A DNA stretch of 64,000 bases from SZUA-309 sp965215995 (lineage in GTDB: Bacteria > Pseudomonadota > Gammaproteobacteria > Pseudomonadales > Azotimanducaceae). Shown one piece after another: positions 17,214 to 25,707 of the stretch. Within the stretch, counting starts at the first letter, position 1. Every line of letters starts with the position of its first letter. The stretch spans positions 2,790,001 through 2,854,000 of the forward strand of contig OZ244128.1 of the NCBI GenBank assembly GCA_965215995.1, in the 5' to 3' direction. A program made the position numbers and the translations under genes. The notes under the pieces were generated by a model. It made no database searches. It was not told the origin of the DNA and was given only the letters and a program-made list of their open reading frames with translations.

Positions 17214-18437
17214 ATGCAGGAAATTGCGGTCGCGGTAGGGATCTTCACGGTGGTGGTGACCGGGCTGGGCGTCATCATCCTGCTCTCCCGTGGTCTTCTG
17301 GTGCCGAGCGGCGATCTCACCATCCGGGTGAACGGTGAGCGGGAGCTGACCGTTCCCGCGGGTGACAAGCTCCTGAACGTGCTGACCAACGCCGGTCTCT
17401 TCCTGCCTTCGGCCTGTGGTGGGGGCGGCACCTGCGGTCAGTGCCGTTGTCGCCTGCTCTCCGGTGGTGGCGAGCTGCTGCCGACCGAGAAAGCGCACAT
17501 CACGAAGCGGGATGCCAGGGAAGGCTATCGGCTCGCCTGCCAGGTGACCGTGAACGAAGATCTGGCCATCGAGGTGCCCGAAGCCGTCTTCGGTGTGAAC
17601 CGCTGGGAGACCACGGTCCGGTCTAACGAGAACGTAGCAACCTTCATCAAGGAGCTCGTGCTGGAGTTGCCGCCGGGGGAGCGGATGAACTTCCGGGCTG
17701 GTGGCTATGTGCAGATCGAGTGCCCACCATACCGGATGTCTTATCAGGAAATAGAGGTCCCACAGGCTTACCGGGAAGAATGGAACCGCTATCAACTGTT
17801 CGAGCTCGAATCCGTGGCCGAGACGGCGGATGTCCGTGCCTACTCCATGGCTAATTACCCGGAGGAAGACGACATCATCATGCTCAACGTGCGCATCGCA
17901 ACGCCGCCGCCGCAGGCGCCTGCCGGTACCCCGCCTGGTGTCATGTCGTCGTGGATATTCGGCAGAAAGCCTGGCGATAAGGTCTGGGTGTCAGGCCCCT
18001 ATGGTGAGTTCTTCGCCAGGGACACGGATGCGGAGATGGTTTTCGTCGGCGGTGGCGCCGGTATGGCGCCCATGCGCAGCCACATTTTCGATCAGCTCAA
18101 GCGTCTGCAGAGCGATCGGAAAATCAGCTTCTGGTACGGCGCCAGAAGTCTGCGGGAAGCCTTCTATGTGGAGGAATTCGATACGCTGTCAGCCAGCCAT
18201 GAGAACTTCAGCTGGCATCTGGCGCTTTCGGAACCGTTACCAGAGGACAACTGGACGGGGCTCACCGGGTTCGTGCACGACGTTCTTCACGACAACTACC
18301 TGGCTGCCCACCCAGCGCCGGAGGATTGCGAGTATTACCTGTGTGGCCCACCGGTGATGAACTCGGCCGTCATTGCCATGCTGGATGGGGAAGGCGTCCC
18401 GGCCGACAACATTCTCCTTGATGATTTCGGAGGCTGA
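17214..18437 (+). CDS. nqrF: Na+-translocating NADH:quinone reductase subunit F
   Basis: The 407-residue electron-entry subunit, which oxidises NADH and passes electrons through FAD and a 2Fe-2S centre. In order it has an N-terminal membrane helix (residues 3-24), a ferredoxin domain with C68, C74, C77 and C109 (CGGGGTCGQC...C), an FAD domain with the RAYSMANYPEE motif, and an NADH domain with GGGAGMAPMRSH and CGPPVMN. All key residues are present. The stop is immediately followed by the start of the probable nqrM. Confidence 0.97.
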   Translation: MQEIAVAVGIFTVVVTGLGVIILLSRGLLVPSGDLTIRVNGERELTVPAGDKLLNVLTNAGLFLPSACGGGGTCGQCRCRLLSGGGELLPTEKAHITKRDAREGYRLACQVTVNEDLAIEVPEAVFGVNRWETTVRSNENVATFIKELVLELPPGERMNFRAGGYVQIECPPYRMSYQEIEVPQAYREEWNRYQLFELESVAETADVRAYSMANYPEEDDIIMLNVRIATPPPQAPAGTPPGVMSSWIFGRKPGDKVWVSGPYGEFFARDTDAEMVFVGGGAGMAPMRSHIFDQLKRLQSDRKISFWYGARSLREAFYVEEFDTLSASHENFSWHLALSEPLPEDNWTGLTGFVHDVLHDNYLAAHPAPEDCEYYLCGPPVMNSAVIAMLDGEGVPADNILLDDFGG

Positions 18438-18665
18438 ATGGAGATTTTTCTGGTGAGCTTTCTCATCTTCACCGGCGCTGTCGGAATTCTGCTGCTCTGC
18501 CAGTGGGCACGTGGCTCGGATCTGCCGGTGGGCTGCACGCCCCAGTCGGGTCGATGTTGCAGGGACAAAGACTTCGGAAACTGCATAGAGCGAGCCGAGC
18601 CCGGGCGTGGCAATGTCAAAGGTAAGGGCGTTGAGCAGTGGCCGGGAGCGGCTGGGTCTCCTTAG
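18438..18665 (+). CDS. nqrM: Probable Nqr maturation protein NqrM (divergent DUF539)
   Basis: A 75-residue protein with one N-terminal membrane helix (about residues 3-22) followed by a cysteine-rich segment: C21, then GCTPQSGRCC and FGNCIE. NqrM, needed to build the iron centre between NqrD and NqrE, is a protein of about this size, is usually encoded right after nqrF, and has the same plan. The normal GSCGGL motif is not present, so the call rests mainly on position (it starts at the base after the nqrF stop), size and layout. A different small membrane protein cannot be excluded. Confidence 0.55.
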   Translation: MEIFLVSFLIFTGAVGILLLCQWARGSDLPVGCTPQSGRCCRDKDFGNCIERAEPGRGNVKGKGVEQWPGAAGSP

Positions 18666-18677
18666 AGAGGAAAGGGA

Positions 18678-19064
18678 ATGTTCGTTCGGGAGCACATGAC
18701 CCGGGAGGTGATCACCCTTCCGGCCGACATGGAGGTGCTGAAGGCGCTGATGGTGCTGGCGCGGCACGATATTGCCGGAGCACCGGTGCTGGATGCTGCA
18801 AACAGGGTAGTTGGCGTGCTGACTGAAAAGGACTGCCTGGAACGGGCGCTTGCCGCCACCTATCACTCCGAGTATGGCGGGCTGGTGAGCGAGTACATGT
18901 CTGCACCGGCGATGACGCTTTCGCCTGACGACGGGCTGGTTCAGGCGGCCGAGCGGTTCGTTGAGCTGCCGTTTCACCGCTTTCCTGTCATAGAGGATGG
19001 GATGCTTGTGGGTATCCTGAGCCGCCGGGATGTGATTCAGGCTTTGGCGAATGCCTGGCAATAG
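18678..19064 (+). CDS. CBS-domain pair protein
   Basis: A 128-residue stand-alone Bateman module. CBS 1 begins VREHMTREVITLPADMEVLKALMVLARHDIAGAPVLD and CBS 2 is VSEYMSAPAMTLSPDDGLVQAAERFVELPFHRFPVIEDGMLVGILSRRDVI. Such proteins sense adenine nucleotides, SAM or similar ligands. It lies 12 bases after the nqrM-like gene and just ahead of the decaheme cytochrome, so it may tune one or both systems; this is an inference from position. The ATG has an AAAGGGA site. Confidence 0.9.
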   Translation: MFVREHMTREVITLPADMEVLKALMVLARHDIAGAPVLDAANRVVGVLTEKDCLERALAATYHSEYGGLVSEYMSAPAMTLSPDDGLVQAAERFVELPFHRFPVIEDGMLVGILSRRDVIQALANAWQ

Positions 19065-19156
19065 CGAAAGCCCGGTGAACCATGGCGCTGGGAAAGGATC
19101 AATGCGCTCATGCTCCGCGATTCGGGTCGCCGGAGATGATGTTAGGGAAGTTGGCG

Positions 19157-21301
19157 ATGGCTGTTAGAGACCAGGGAAGAACTAGACGCCAAGGAAGCAG
19201 ACGCGGACCGGCAGCGGTCGCGGTGGCTCTGCTTTCCGGTGTGCTCATCGGCTGCAGTGGCGACGACGGTGATCCAGGCCCGCAAGGGCCGCCCGGCCCA
19301 CCGGGACCGCCTGCCGGTGTAGATATCGGCAATGCGGCGGAGATCAATGCGGTCATCCAGAGCGTTACCATCGCCAGCCCACCCGTGGTCGAGTTCACGC
19401 TGACCGATGGCAACGGCAATCCGGTCAGGAACCTGGCCGCCAGCGCCATCGGTTTCCAACTGGCCAAGCTGATACCGGGTACAGATGGCAACGCCAGCGC
19501 CTGGCAGAGCTACATCAATCAGGTGGAACAGCCGGGAGTGGGGCCAGGCACCGAGCCGCAAGTGCAAGCGGGTACGGAGAACGGTTCCGCGGGGACCTTG
19601 ACGGAGAACGATGACGGCACCTATACCTACGAATTCGCACTGGATGTGGCCAACGTCACCGATCCCATCGAGGTGAGTTACGAGCCACCACTCACTCACC
19701 GGCTGACCTTCGAGATTCGCGGCTACGCGCCGGTAAGAAATCCTGTGTTCACCTGGCGGCCGTCAGATGGGGCGAGCACGGGCCTGTTCAGTCGGGAGAT
19801 CGCAGCCACTGAGACCTGCAACACCTGTCATGCTGACCTGGCGATCCATGGCGGTGCGCGCTTCGAGATGCAGGAATGCGTCACCTGCCACAACCCCGGG
19901 TCGGTGGACGCGAACAGTGGCAACACGGTAGATATGTCGGTGATGACCCACAAGATTCATCACGGCGCTGCTCTGCCGAGCGTGATCGCCGGTGGCGACT
20001 ACTGCATCTGGGGCTTCAGGGACTCCATCCATTGCTACGACGACGTGGTCCATCCGCAGGACATTCGGGCCTGCAGCAACTGCCACGATGCAGACGATCC
20101 TGCGACGCCGGATGCTGCCAACTGGTACCAGGTGCCTACCGAAGAAGCCTGTGGCGCGTGCCATGACGATGTGAACTTCGCCACCGGTGAGAATCACGGT
20201 CCGGACATCCCGGCAGACAACAGCCAGTGTGTCAGTTGTCATGCGAACAACCCGGACTCCCGCATCGAGGTGCGCCAGGCGCACAGAATTCTGGAGCGGG
20301 AAGCCGCGGCTGCCTACGCCTACAACCTGATCGATGTCACAGCGCCGGGGGCGGGTGCAGCGCCCACGGCCACCTTTTCCGTCACCAACCCGCAGGATGG
20401 CGACGCAGCTTACGACCTGGCAACGACCACCGCGCTCGCTGATGGCGGCCTCAGGCTGTCGCTTGCCTGGACGACAGAGGACTATTCGAATGTGGGTAAC
20501 GGCAGCGAGAACAGCCAGCCGGAGACCACCGCCGTCTACGATGATATGGGCGTGCTGCAGGCTTCCCCGAACGGTGATGGCACCTATGATCTGATTCTCG
20601 GCACGGTGCCCGCGGACCAGACCGGGTCCGGTGTGGTTGTGTTCGAAGGTGCGGTGAGCGATGCCGAACTGGGTAATCTGGGCATCGAGAATGCCCATCA
20701 CTACTTCGCGATCACTGATGATCCAGCCGACCCTGTCCCCCGCAGAACGTCCGTGGACATGATTCGCTGCAACGACTGCCACGACTCGCTGTCCTTCCAC
20801 GGTGGTCGGAATACGGATTCCATCGAATCCTGTCAGACCTGCCACAACGCCGACGCTGCCCGAGGCGGGTCGCCGAGCCGCGGGCCCATGGATGTGAATT
20901 ACTTCCTGCACCGCAAACATGCCGTGGATGACATCCGCTACCCGCAACCGGTCAGTCACTGCACCGGCTGCCATACGGATGACGGCTTCTACCCGACTCC
21001 GGCGTCTGCTGGTGTGTTGCCCACCAGTACCAACCGGGGCGCAGATCCGTTCGACCCATTCGACAATGACCGGATAACGGCCAACACCGCCGCCTGCTCT
21101 GTCTGCCACGCGGGCGATGATGCACGGATTCACATGGAGCAGAACGGAGGATCCATAGCCGCGTGTCTGGCGCCGGATGGTACGGTATCGAGAAAGGTAG
21201 ATGATTGCGGCGGAACTCTGGGCGAGGTGATTGAAGAAAGCTGCGTGGTCTGCCACGGACCCGGTCGCAGTGCCGATACGGCGATCGTGCATGGACTGTA
21301 G
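19157..21301 (+). CDS. OmcA/MtrC-family decaheme c-type cytochrome, outer-membrane lipoprotein
   Basis: A predicted cell-surface electron carrier of about 714 residues. A signal peptide with lipobox VLIGC is followed by a short collagen-like stretch (GDPGPQGPPGPPGPP), as often seen in this family. Exactly ten CxxCH heme sites follow: CNTCH, CVTCH, CSNCH, CGACH and CVSCH in the first half and CNDCH, CQTCH, CTGCH, CSVCH and CVVCH in the second. Each half also has a beta-rich domain without hemes. This matches the split-pentaheme plan of MtrC/OmcA. ATG 19157 has AGGGAAG seven bases ahead; the frame also has starts at 19082 and 19136. The stop is followed at once by the hexaheme gene. Confidence 0.9.
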   Translation: MAVRDQGRTRRQGSRRGPAAVAVALLSGVLIGCSGDDGDPGPQGPPGPPGPPAGVDIGNAAEINAVIQSVTIASPPVVEFTLTDGNGNPVRNLAASAIGFQLAKLIPGTDGNASAWQSYINQVEQPGVGPGTEPQVQAGTENGSAGTLTENDDGTYTYEFALDVANVTDPIEVSYEPPLTHRLTFEIRGYAPVRNPVFTWRPSDGASTGLFSREIAATETCNTCHADLAIHGGARFEMQECVTCHNPGSVDANSGNTVDMSVMTHKIHHGAALPSVIAGGDYCIWGFRDSIHCYDDVVHPQDIRACSNCHDADDPATPDAANWYQVPTEEACGACHDDVNFATGENHGPDIPADNSQCVSCHANNPDSRIEVRQAHRILEREAAAAYAYNLIDVTAPGAGAAPTATFSVTNPQDGDAAYDLATTTALADGGLRLSLAWTTEDYSNVGNGSENSQPETTAVYDDMGVLQASPNGDGTYDLILGTVPADQTGSGVVVFEGAVSDAELGNLGIENAHHYFAITDDPADPVPRRTSVDMIRCNDCHDSLSFHGGRNTDSIESCQTCHNADAARGGSPSRGPMDVNYFLHRKHAVDDIRYPQPVSHCTGCHTDDGFYPTPASAGVLPTSTNRGADPFDPFDNDRITANTAACSVCHAGDDARIHMEQNGGSIAACLAPDGTVSRKVDDCGGTLGEVIEESCVVCHGPGRSADTAIVHGL

Positions 21302-21339
21302 TGATCTTGCTGGCAGGCAGGGGAGAGGCTGAAGGTGTG

Positions 21340-21978
21340 ATGAGGAGAGAGTTAGGGCGAAGGCCCTCGCGCTGGCTGGCGACACTGGTGGCTCTGCTCG
21401 GCTTAATCGGGGCGACCGGCGTGCTGGGGCAACAGGGGCGGATTCCCGAAGCCCACTACACGGATGGCGGTGCGGAAGCCTGTATGCGCTGTCATGCCGG
21501 CGAGAACATGGTGGTGATCCTGGAAACCGCCCATGGTGATCAGACCAATCCTCACTCGCCTTTCGGGCCGGACCAGGCAGGCTGCGAGGCCTGCCATGGG
21601 CCGGGCAGCCTGCATGTGTCCCGATCCCGAGGGGGCGCTGGTTTTCCACCCCTGGCCAGCTTCGGCAGAGGCGGTGATCCGGTGTCGGAGCAGCTCGGTC
21701 TCTGTCTCGGCTGTCATGGCGAAGACATGGGCGAGCACGCGGGCATGGCGTTTCTAGGCAGCCTGCACGATACCGGGCGCATGACCTGCTCTTCCTGCCA
21801 CACCATGCACACGAGTGAGAACGTGCTGGCCAATCGTGCTGCACAGATCGAGAACTGTGCCACCTGTCATGCCACGCAGATCGAAACGCACAGCCGGTTC
21901 GAAGGCCGGGGTATCGATTTCGAGCGGCTCACCTGCCACGACTGCCATGATGTGCATCAGTTGATGCGCCGTGAGTAA
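21340..21978 (+). CDS. Periplasmic hexaheme c-type cytochrome, truncated MtrA/DmsE paralogue
   Basis: A 212-residue exported cytochrome. The signal peptide ends near GVLGQ. Six CxxCH sites are present: CMRCH, CEACH, CLGCH, CSSCH, CATCH and CHDCH. It aligns by eye with the first six hemes of the decaheme protein encoded just downstream: both have GA-x-x-C-x-x-CH-x-GENM, TAHG-Q, CEACHG, FGR-x-x-DPV/DTPV-x-EQ and GSLH, and the match ends just after heme six. No relic of hemes 7-10 follows, so it looks like a real short form. The GTG at 21301 is in frame, but ATG 21340 begins a proper signal peptide. Confidence 0.85.
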   Translation: MRRELGRRPSRWLATLVALLGLIGATGVLGQQGRIPEAHYTDGGAEACMRCHAGENMVVILETAHGDQTNPHSPFGPDQAGCEACHGPGSLHVSRSRGGAGFPPLASFGRGGDPVSEQLGLCLGCHGEDMGEHAGMAFLGSLHDTGRMTCSSCHTMHTSENVLANRAAQIENCATCHATQIETHSRFEGRGIDFERLTCHDCHDVHQLMRRE

Positions 21979-21985
21979 ATAATAG

Positions 21986-22909
21986 ATGTGGGGTTGTGCC
22001 ACCTGCTGCGTTATTTCTCTCGTGCTGCTCACAGGCATGACTTTCTCAAGCCTTGCGCAGAGTGCGGCGGGAGAACTCAGTCCGATGGGTGCCGACACCT
22101 GTCTCGGCTGCCACAACGGCGAGAATATGCTGGTCATCTTCCGCACAGCCCATGGTCAGCAGGCGGACCCGGAATCGCCCATGGCGTCTCTGCAGTGCGA
22201 GGCCTGTCACGGCGCGGGGGCCGATCACGCGGATCGAAAGCTGGCTGGACCGGTGCATCCGACCATCGTCGGTTTCGGCAGAGCGTCCGACACACCGGTT
22301 GCAGAACAGAATCAGGCCTGTGCCGCATGCCATGAGCGGGATGTGGGGCTCACCTGGCACGGCAGTCTGCACGAGCGAAACGATACGGCCTGCGTCGCCT
22401 GCCACAGTGTGCACGTGGAACGGGATCCGGTGAGCCTGCAGACCGCGCAAGCCCAGGTGTGCTTCGATTGTCACCGGTCTCAACGGGCGGACAGCATGAA
22501 GCCTTCCAGCCATCCCATACGCTTTGATGCCATGGTCTGCACAGACTGTCACGATCCGCACGGCTCGGTAACGGATGCGCTACTGGTGCGGAACACGACC
22601 AACGAGCTTTGTGTGAGTTGTCATGCGGAGTACCGGGGTCCCATGCTGTTCGACCACGCGCCGGTCAGCGAAGACTGCACGCTCTGTCACGAAGCGCACG
22701 GCTCGGTGCACCCGGCCTTACTGAACCGCACGGCGCCGCTCCTCTGCCAGTCCTGCCACTCCCAGCGTGGGCATCCGAGCCTGTCGTTCACCGATCAGAG
22801 CCTGCCAGGTGGCAGTCCGTCCGCGATGGTGCTGGGCAGAAGTTGCGTCAATTGTCATACCCAGGTGCACGGCTCGAACCACCCGTCCGGGTTCAACCTG
22901 ATGCGTTAG
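21986..22909 (+). CDS. MtrA/DmsE-type decaheme c-type cytochrome
   Basis: A 307-residue exported cytochrome with ten CxxCH sites (CLGCH, CEACH, CAACH, CVACH, CFDCH, CTDCH, CVSCH, CTLCH, CQSCH, CVNCH) and the length of MtrA/DmsE. In that family the protein threads through the MtrB barrel and carries electrons across the outer membrane. The signal peptide ends near SSLAQS; a CATCC at residues 4-8 lies in the signal sequence and is not a heme site. The ATG is eight bases after the hexaheme stop and has no clear ribosome-binding site, so it is probably translated by coupling. MtrB begins two bases after its stop. Confidence 0.9.
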   Translation: MWGCATCCVISLVLLTGMTFSSLAQSAAGELSPMGADTCLGCHNGENMLVIFRTAHGQQADPESPMASLQCEACHGAGADHADRKLAGPVHPTIVGFGRASDTPVAEQNQACAACHERDVGLTWHGSLHERNDTACVACHSVHVERDPVSLQTAQAQVCFDCHRSQRADSMKPSSHPIRFDAMVCTDCHDPHGSVTDALLVRNTTNELCVSCHAEYRGPMLFDHAPVSEDCTLCHEAHGSVHPALLNRTAPLLCQSCHSQRGHPSLSFTDQSLPGGSPSAMVLGRSCVNCHTQVHGSNHPSGFNLMR

Positions 22910-22911
22910 TC

Positions 22912-24999
22912 ATGAATATTCGCACCTCGGTTCTTTTGGTCCTGCTTTCCCTGATGAGCACCAGCACGCTGGCGGAGCAGGCGCGTCCGCTAGGGTGGCG
23001 CTGCGACCGCTGCGATCAGGGACGCAGCTGGAATCTGGACCTGACCCTGGCACCCGCCTACGTGGCAGACGATGCCTTCCGCTTTGGTGACTACACCGGC
23101 ATGGATGAGCAAGGCGGCTACCTGACGGGCGATGTGATGGCCAACTACGTGGACGAGCGGGCGGGTTACCTGCGGCTGGCTGGTTTCACCTTGAGCCCGG
23201 AATTCACCAATCTCTCCGTTGAAACGGGCCGCCAGGGCGCCTGGGAGCTCCGCGGCGCCTACCAGGCCATTCCGCGGCGTTTTTTCGATGCCACGGCAAC
23301 GCCGTACTCGGGCAACGGGAGTGCCTTCTTGACTCTACCGGAGGGCTGGGTGCGCGCGCCGACCACGGAGCTGATGACCTCCCTGGATGACAGCCTCGCG
23401 GCCGTCGCAGTGGAGCGGGATCTGGATCTCTGGAAGCTGGGTGCCACCATCCGGCCGAATACGCGCTGGCGTCTGGACGTGGACTTCCGGCGCCAGGAGA
23501 AGCAGGGCGTTGATCTCAGTTCAGGCAGCGTGCTTTTCAGCGCGGTGGAGCTGGCTCGACCGGTCGACTACACCACGGACGATCTGGAGCTTGCCTTCAA
23601 GGTGAACGGAGCGGGGTGGGAGTCGAGCCTCAGTTACCTCGGCTCTTTTTTCGACAATGGCGAAGAAGCGCTCAGCTGGGAAAATGCCTTTGCAAGCGGG
23701 CTGGGTGTGGAAGCAGGCAGCAACTCTCTGGCGCCAGACAACGAGCTGCACCAGCTCACGCTCGCGGGCGCCCTGCGCCTGCCGCGGCGCACGGTGCTGT
23801 CCGGGCAGCTTGCGGTCGGCCGTCTGAGCCAGGATGAGCGGCTTCTGCCCTATACGATCAATCCAGGCATCAGCAGCCAGCCCCTGCCCGCGATGAGCGC
23901 AGATGCGAAGGCAGATACGCTCAATCTGAATCTCCGCGCGGTGAGCTCGCCCTGGCGGCGGATCAGCCTGGAGGGTGAGGTGCGCTTCAACGAGTTCGAC
24001 AATCGTACGGACGTGCAGGAGTACCAGTACGTGATCACGGATGCAGTACCGGCAACGGAAGCGGTATTCAATCCCACCTACGACTACGAGCGCAGCGAGC
24101 TGAAACTTCGTGGTGAGTATCGACCGGCCCGCCGTCTGAAGCTGCAGCTCGGTTACGATGGCCGCCGTTTCGAGCGGAGTGCCCAGGAACGCCGGAAAAC
24201 GCAAACCGACAAGCTCTGGTTCCGTCTGCATAGACGACTGGGTGCAGACGCAGAGCTGGACTTCGATCTGTTTGTGGAGAATCGCGACGGCTCGAGCTAC
24301 GAGGCGCTCGATCGAGCGGTGAGTGAGCAGAACCCGCTCATGCGTAAGTACAACCTGTCGGACAGGGAGCGTTACGGCTTGCGCCTGAAGGGTTCGGTGT
24401 ACCCGGCGGATCGTTGGGATTTCGGCTGGGAGCTGGAGTACGGGGAAGACGATTACCATGAGACGGACATTGGTCTGACCCAAACCCGATACGCTCGGGT
24501 TGGATTGGACGTGAGCTGGCTCATCGGTCGTCAGGGTGTGTTCTTTGGTGCCGTGAACACGGAGGTGGTCGATGCGGATCAGGCGGCGAGTCAGGCATTC
24601 GACGTTCCGGATTGGACAGCGACCTCATCGGACCGATTCGACAGCGCCAGCGTCGGCTTCGAGCACCCGGAATTGCTGGGGCCGGCAGGCGTGGAGCTCA
24701 CCTACAGCTGGTCGCGGGGTCGAGGGGAGATCAGCAGCAATACCAGTGGGATGAATGGTGGTTTCCCGGATCTCAGCAGTCGCCGGCATCGGTTTGAGCT
24801 GGGTGTGACCCATCCGCTGGGACGGGCCTGGACGATGGGGATCAACTATCTGTTCGAGCAGGTGAAGAGTGACGACTGGTCGCTTGCCCATGTGGATCCC
24901 AGCACGGTGAGCAATCTGTTGTCCATGGGCGCCGATCCTTACAACTATGAAGTCAACGTGGTTTATCTGAGCTTTCGCTATCTGCGAACCGCCAGATGA
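22912..24999 (+). CDS. MtrB/PioB-family outer-membrane beta-barrel
   Basis: A 695-residue predicted barrel, the sheath for the decaheme cytochrome. A signal peptide (residues 1-20, STSTLAEQ) is followed by the CxxC motif typical of MtrB (WRCDRCDQG). The rest is long alternating beta strands with Tyr/Trp girdles and acidic loops, and the length equals Shewanella MtrB. The C-terminal residue is Arg after YLSFRYLRTA rather than a terminal aromatic, which is slightly unusual for a Bam substrate. The open frame extends upstream to 22609, but ATG 22912 begins the signal peptide. Confidence 0.9.
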   Translation: MNIRTSVLLVLLSLMSTSTLAEQARPLGWRCDRCDQGRSWNLDLTLAPAYVADDAFRFGDYTGMDEQGGYLTGDVMANYVDERAGYLRLAGFTLSPEFTNLSVETGRQGAWELRGAYQAIPRRFFDATATPYSGNGSAFLTLPEGWVRAPTTELMTSLDDSLAAVAVERDLDLWKLGATIRPNTRWRLDVDFRRQEKQGVDLSSGSVLFSAVELARPVDYTTDDLELAFKVNGAGWESSLSYLGSFFDNGEEALSWENAFASGLGVEAGSNSLAPDNELHQLTLAGALRLPRRTVLSGQLAVGRLSQDERLLPYTINPGISSQPLPAMSADAKADTLNLNLRAVSSPWRRISLEGEVRFNEFDNRTDVQEYQYVITDAVPATEAVFNPTYDYERSELKLRGEYRPARRLKLQLGYDGRRFERSAQERRKTQTDKLWFRLHRRLGADAELDFDLFVENRDGSSYEALDRAVSEQNPLMRKYNLSDRERYGLRLKGSVYPADRWDFGWELEYGEDDYHETDIGLTQTRYARVGLDVSWLIGRQGVFFGAVNTEVVDADQAASQAFDVPDWTATSSDRFDSASVGFEHPELLGPAGVELTYSWSRGRGEISSNTSGMNGGFPDLSSRRHRFELGVTHPLGRAWTMGINYLFEQVKSDDWSLAHVDPSTVSNLLSMGADPYNYEVNVVYLSFRYLRTAR

Positions 25000-25019
25000 A
25001 ACCGCCCAGGAGGGACGCT

Positions 25020-25247
25020 ATGTCACGCCGATTACTACTGATCACCTCTGTCTTTGCCCTGCTCTCGGGCCAGGCGGCAGCTGACCCCGCTGCCTGCATG
25101 ATGTGTCATGGTGCAAACGAGTTCGAAGGCATGGAGGCAGAAGCGGTGAAAGACGCACTGGCTGATCCCGGCATTCCAGCACACGGGAGATTTCAGGAGC
25201 TCACCCTCGAAGAGGTGAAGGCACTGCTGGAGGCGCTGGCCGAATAA
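25020..25247 (+). CDS. Small periplasmic monoheme cytochrome c
   Basis: A 75-residue protein with a signal peptide (MSRRLLLITSVFALLSGQAAA) and one CMMCH heme site. A short helical tail follows (LTLEEVKALLEALAE), but I see no clear distal methionine. It could carry electrons between the inner membrane and the MtrA-type cytochromes. AGGAGGG sits five bases before ATG 25020, which decides the start over an in-frame ATG at 24996 that overlaps the MtrB stop. It is the last gene of the plus-strand respiratory block. Confidence 0.8.
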   Translation: MSRRLLLITSVFALLSGQAAADPAACMMCHGANEFEGMEAEAVKDALADPGIPAHGRFQELTLEEVKALLEALAE

Positions 25248-25268
25248 AGGGCGGCAACTGAAGGAGGA

Positions 25269-25568
25269 TCAGCGGCCGAGGCGCTTGCTGCTGATCTGGG
25301 CGATGCGCGTGCACTCATCGGAGCAGTAGCGACGACCGGCGTACGGTGTGAACAGGTCCTCGCAGACCGGACAGGTTCTGGTCTCCGATTTTTCAGCCGT
25401 AAGCTCGCCCCGTTTCCGCTTCTCTAAGAGCTCGGAGATCTGCCGGTTGTCCTGCACCAGGGTTCTGAACTCTGAATCACTGATATCGAGCAGCTCCAGA
25501 ACCGTGCTCACCGAGAGTCTCGGCGAGCGGAGAAGAAGAGCTGCTGCTGATTCCTGTAGCGTATCCAT
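25269..25568 (-). CDS. Small zinc-ribbon-like protein of unknown function
   Basis: A 99-residue protein with a helical N-terminal part that reads like a winged or HTH helix pair (LSVSTVLELLDISDSEFRTLVQDNRQ). A C-terminal CPVCEDLFTPYAGRRYCSDEC follows, four cysteines in the CxxC-x13-CxxxC pattern of a zinc-binding MYM/treble-clef-like finger. It may bind nucleic acid. ATG 25568 was chosen over an in-frame start at 25658 because of a TAAGG ahead of it. It converges on the cytochrome operon with 21 bases between and no clear terminator. Confidence 0.55.
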   Translation of the reverse strand: MDTLQESAAALLLRSPRLSVSTVLELLDISDSEFRTLVQDNRQISELLEKRKRGELTAEKSETRTCPVCEDLFTPYAGRRYCSDECTRIAQISSKRLGR

Positions 25569-25707
25569 TGCCTTAGGTGGTGTTAGGTGGTGTTGGCTGT
25601 CCGCGGCTCGATCGAGGCCACGAACGAATTGCCTGTCGAGTTGCCTATGATGGCACAAACCAGCACCTTGGAAACAAAGACTGCTTCACAGTTGGATTCG
25701 AGCAAGC

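Noticed and set aside
19763..21844. A 693-codon open frame on the minus strand opposite the decaheme cytochrome gene
   Set aside because: It has no recognisable domains and lies antisense to a well-supported decaheme gene. Long antisense frames are common in GC-rich DNA.
21986..22015. CATCC at residues 4-8 of the MtrA-type protein as an eleventh heme site
   Set aside because: It lies in the signal peptide and ends in Cys, not His, so it cannot bind heme in the usual way.
25574..25593. Tandem repeat of TTAGGTGGTG ahead of the zinc-ribbon gene
   Set aside because: Only two short copies, with no pairing structure or link to a known element.
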